Source: Palaemon carinicauda
Lineage: Eukaryota; Arthropoda; Malacostraca; Decapoda; Palaemonidae
Direction: 5' to 3'
NCBI RefSeq assembly: GCF_036898095.1
Contig: NC_090745.1
Span: 80,026,654-80,090,653 of the forward strand
DNA: 64,000 nucleotides
Of this stretch, positions 62,262 to 64,000 are shown piece by piece. Within the stretch, counting starts at the first letter, position 1. The number at the start of each line of letters is the position of its first letter. Position numbers and translations under genes: made by a program. Under the pieces are notes generated by a model, which saw nothing but the letters and a program-made list of their open reading frames with translations, was not told where the DNA came from and made no database searches.

Positions 62262-62741
62262 TTATGCGTAAACTATCGACATCGGTATGGCAACGTGTAC
62301 AGGTTCGGGTAAACGGCATACCCAAAGGGCACAAAGTAGGTTCACCTCACAAGGAGAGCCGTCTGCGGCAGGTTGCAGGTGAGTGATACTGATCATTTCC
62401 CTGAGGGCGAGCGAAGCCCATTGCTCACCCAACGGTTGTTGAGAGAGCTGAAAAAGCTTTGCTATATGGGCAGCTAGCAACGGCAAGTACTGCTGCAGAA
62501 GGTGTGTTTTGAGGGCATCATACACTATTGTGGTGTCTCCTTGTTCACAAAGCCAGTCGGATATTTCCGGGAAGGTGTCCTCAAATATCGCTACGAGAAC
62601 ATAATCTGCTTTGGTGGTTGAGCGAGTCACGTCCTTGATGTGGAACTGGACTTCTGCGCGCTGAAACCAAGCAAACGCCTCTCCACTGGTGAACGACGAA
62701 AGTTTCAATTGTGCGGCGCCAACTTCCATGGAGTCCGCCAT
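62262..62741 (-). CDS. gypsy B gag, N-terminal part (partial)
   Basis: 159 codons from the MADS methionine at 62741. It is longer than the matching open stretch in element A and contains FTSGEAFAWFQRAEVQFHIKDV, DWLCEQGDTTIVYDALK and a capsid-like LFQLSQQPLGEQ...SLALREM. It ends at 62262. The zinc-knuckle region (62050-62200, TCHNSDKATHH-like) is frameshifted, so gag is incomplete. Confidence 0.7.
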   Translation of the reverse strand: MADSMEVGAAQLKLSSFTSGEAFAWFQRAEVQFHIKDVTRSTTKADYVLVAIFEDTFPEISDWLCEQGDTTIVYDALKTHLLQQYLPLLAAHIAKLFQLSQQPLGEQWASLALREMISITHLQPAADGSPCEVNLLCALWVCRLPEPVHVAIPMSIVYA

Positions 62742-62803
62742 AGTACCAATAACGGGGGGCCGATGTTAGGTGGGAGGAGCGAGTCGACTTCCGGGGTTAC
62801 CAA

Positions 62804-63050
62804 TATGATGGGCCGTGAGAGGCTGTGACTAAGAAGGCAGGATGAAAGCAACTGAGTAACTTTATTACAGAACATCCGTTTATATATACATAAACTCCAG
62901 GCAAAAAGGACATAAAACACAACAGGCAATTTCATGTTCAACCGATAACCGGTGCTGTTAACAGTTAACGGTTAGAAAAACACACATGTTTATTCAGGTC
63001 CCTATCAGTGCGAACGACTATGTACGATCGTGTGACACACAGTTGGTACA
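62804..63050 (-). repeat. gypsy B 5' LTR
   Basis: 247 bp. It lacks about 54 bp present in the 3' LTR (after CCTATCAGTGCGA, position ~63014), which accounts for the length difference. Confidence 0.9.
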
Positions 63051-64000
63051 TATCCTTAACAGCAGACTATCGGGGAGATTCAATTGCAAAAAATTAACTG
63101 CGATGAGTTCTCGTTATACACTTTTATGTATACTGGGCTTATTTGTTTCCTACAAAATTTATATAAAACTCTCTCAACCATGTACTAGTGGTTAAAATGA
63201 TAATGTAATTTATACAGAATCATTAAGAAAGTGCCAGATGGACATTTACATACAATTGTCTACCTATGTACTAATTTTACTGATGGCATGGCATGTGTGA
63301 CACCTATACGTGCATATCTATGCATGGACTATCCTATTACTACGTTTAAGGAAATTTCCTCAGCCATATAGCTTTAAGTGGGGAAGATAGATAGTGATGG
63401 ACGTTCAGATAGCACTATCGTTAGCTCTCATCTAGTCATTGTGGTTCGCCTTTGACCCTAATCTGATTGAAATCTTTTCGACTACAAGAGATATGGTGGG
63501 TGGGAAAGCTTCTGTAACAGGCAAACAGTTTTGTAATAACCGTGCCACCAATATTCAATAATGGTGGTTTACTTTTATCTAAAGTACCTTCAACTAGGTA
63601 GAGGAGTTACCAGAGGGGGAAAGTGACAGATTTGCAAACAAAAAGGGACTGAAAAATTATCTCCTATTATGCACCTTTGCAAAAACTGACAAATCTATTC
63701 AATCGTTGTTTGGTGTGTTACGGCAGAAAGATAAGTGCGACAAGCCATGCTGAGTGACATATTTTTTACCAAGTGTGATCAAAATAATTTCAAATATGTA
63801 AATGGACTGCATTTAAAGCTACTGTTATCGGACCTGTGTTAAAATGACTAAGTATGCATTGAATGAAATATAGTTGTTTGCAAAGAGGGAAATACATGGG
63901 TAGCACAGGTGTCACCATTTGGAAGTTGGTCTGATTTCTTTTTTTATTTTTGTTATACAGGAGTTGACCAAGCACCAGCACTCAATGAGCAATTTATATA
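63051..64000. other. gene-free stretch to window end
   Basis: Unique-looking AT-rich DNA with no recognisable gene, RNA or repeat. Confidence 0.5.

Larger units (their letters stand above)
58646..63050 (-). mobile_element. Ty3/gypsy LTR retrotransposon B (defective, minus strand)
   Basis: Same family as element A. LTRs are at 58646-58943 and 62804-63050. TATC occurs immediately left (58642-58645) and right (63051-63054), a candidate 4-bp target duplication. Gag, protease, RT/RNase H and integrase regions are recognisable in order on the minus strand, with many frameshifts. It has no internal LTR duplication, unlike A. Confidence 0.92.

Overview
The window looks like nuclear DNA of an invertebrate, most likely a decapod crustacean. 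It has extreme microsatellite density ((AT)n, (GA)n, (ATT)n), spliceosomal introns, tRNA-derived SINEs, LINE and Ty3/gypsy remnants, and a Polinton/Maverick. No ordinary host protein-coding gene was found. The organism is an inference from repeat style, not from a marker gene.

Region 1 (1-5697) is AT-rich, low-complexity DNA ending in the endonuclease part of a decayed LINE. Region 2 (5698-23253) is an end-to-end Polinton/Maverick of 17.56 kb. It has AGT...ACT termini, ~1.9 kb terminal inverted repeats and a perfect 6-bp target-site duplication (AGAACG). Its genes, left to right, are: adenovirus-type cysteine protease, major capsid protein (one frameshift), basic pX/pVI-like protein, penton-like minor capsid protein, a macro-domain-like protein (unexpected cargo), a conserved small protein, a small protein with a hydrophobic tail, a chromodomain integrase (one frameshift), a packaging ATPase and a protein-primed family B DNA polymerase (three frameshifts and one stop). 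All of these are on the minus strand. One two-exon gene of unknown function lies on the plus strand, divergent from the polymerase across a 275-bp promoter region. Two introns can be predicted at the 5' end of the polymerase gene. Together these would give self-synthesising replication (PolB), integration (IN), virion assembly (MCP, mCP, ATPase, protease) and possibly ADP-ribose chemistry (macro). The copy is probably inactive: protease His is Tyr, and MCP, IN and PolB are broken, although two of the breaks lie in homopolymers.

Region 3 (23254-25870) holds the second half of the LINE that the Polinton split, with an (AT)n expansion and a gypsy integrase fragment inside it, then a second LINE on the minus strand whose 3' end carries a (TAA)n tail. 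Region 4 (about 25870-46750) is a ~21 kb degenerate heptanucleotide satellite (GATACAA/GATACAT/GTAACAA and complements). Its orientation flips repeatedly, it contains a recent ~2.4 kb tandem triplication and a ~1.5 kb duplication, and it is interrupted by SINEs, LINE tails and two unclassified insertions.

Region 5 (46750-64000) has two related minus-strand Ty3/gypsy elements (47817-52521 and 58646-63050), both defective. The first has a tandemly duplicated LTR-gag start. A tRNA-derived SINE and LINE tails lie between them, along with microsatellites and apparently gene-free DNA.
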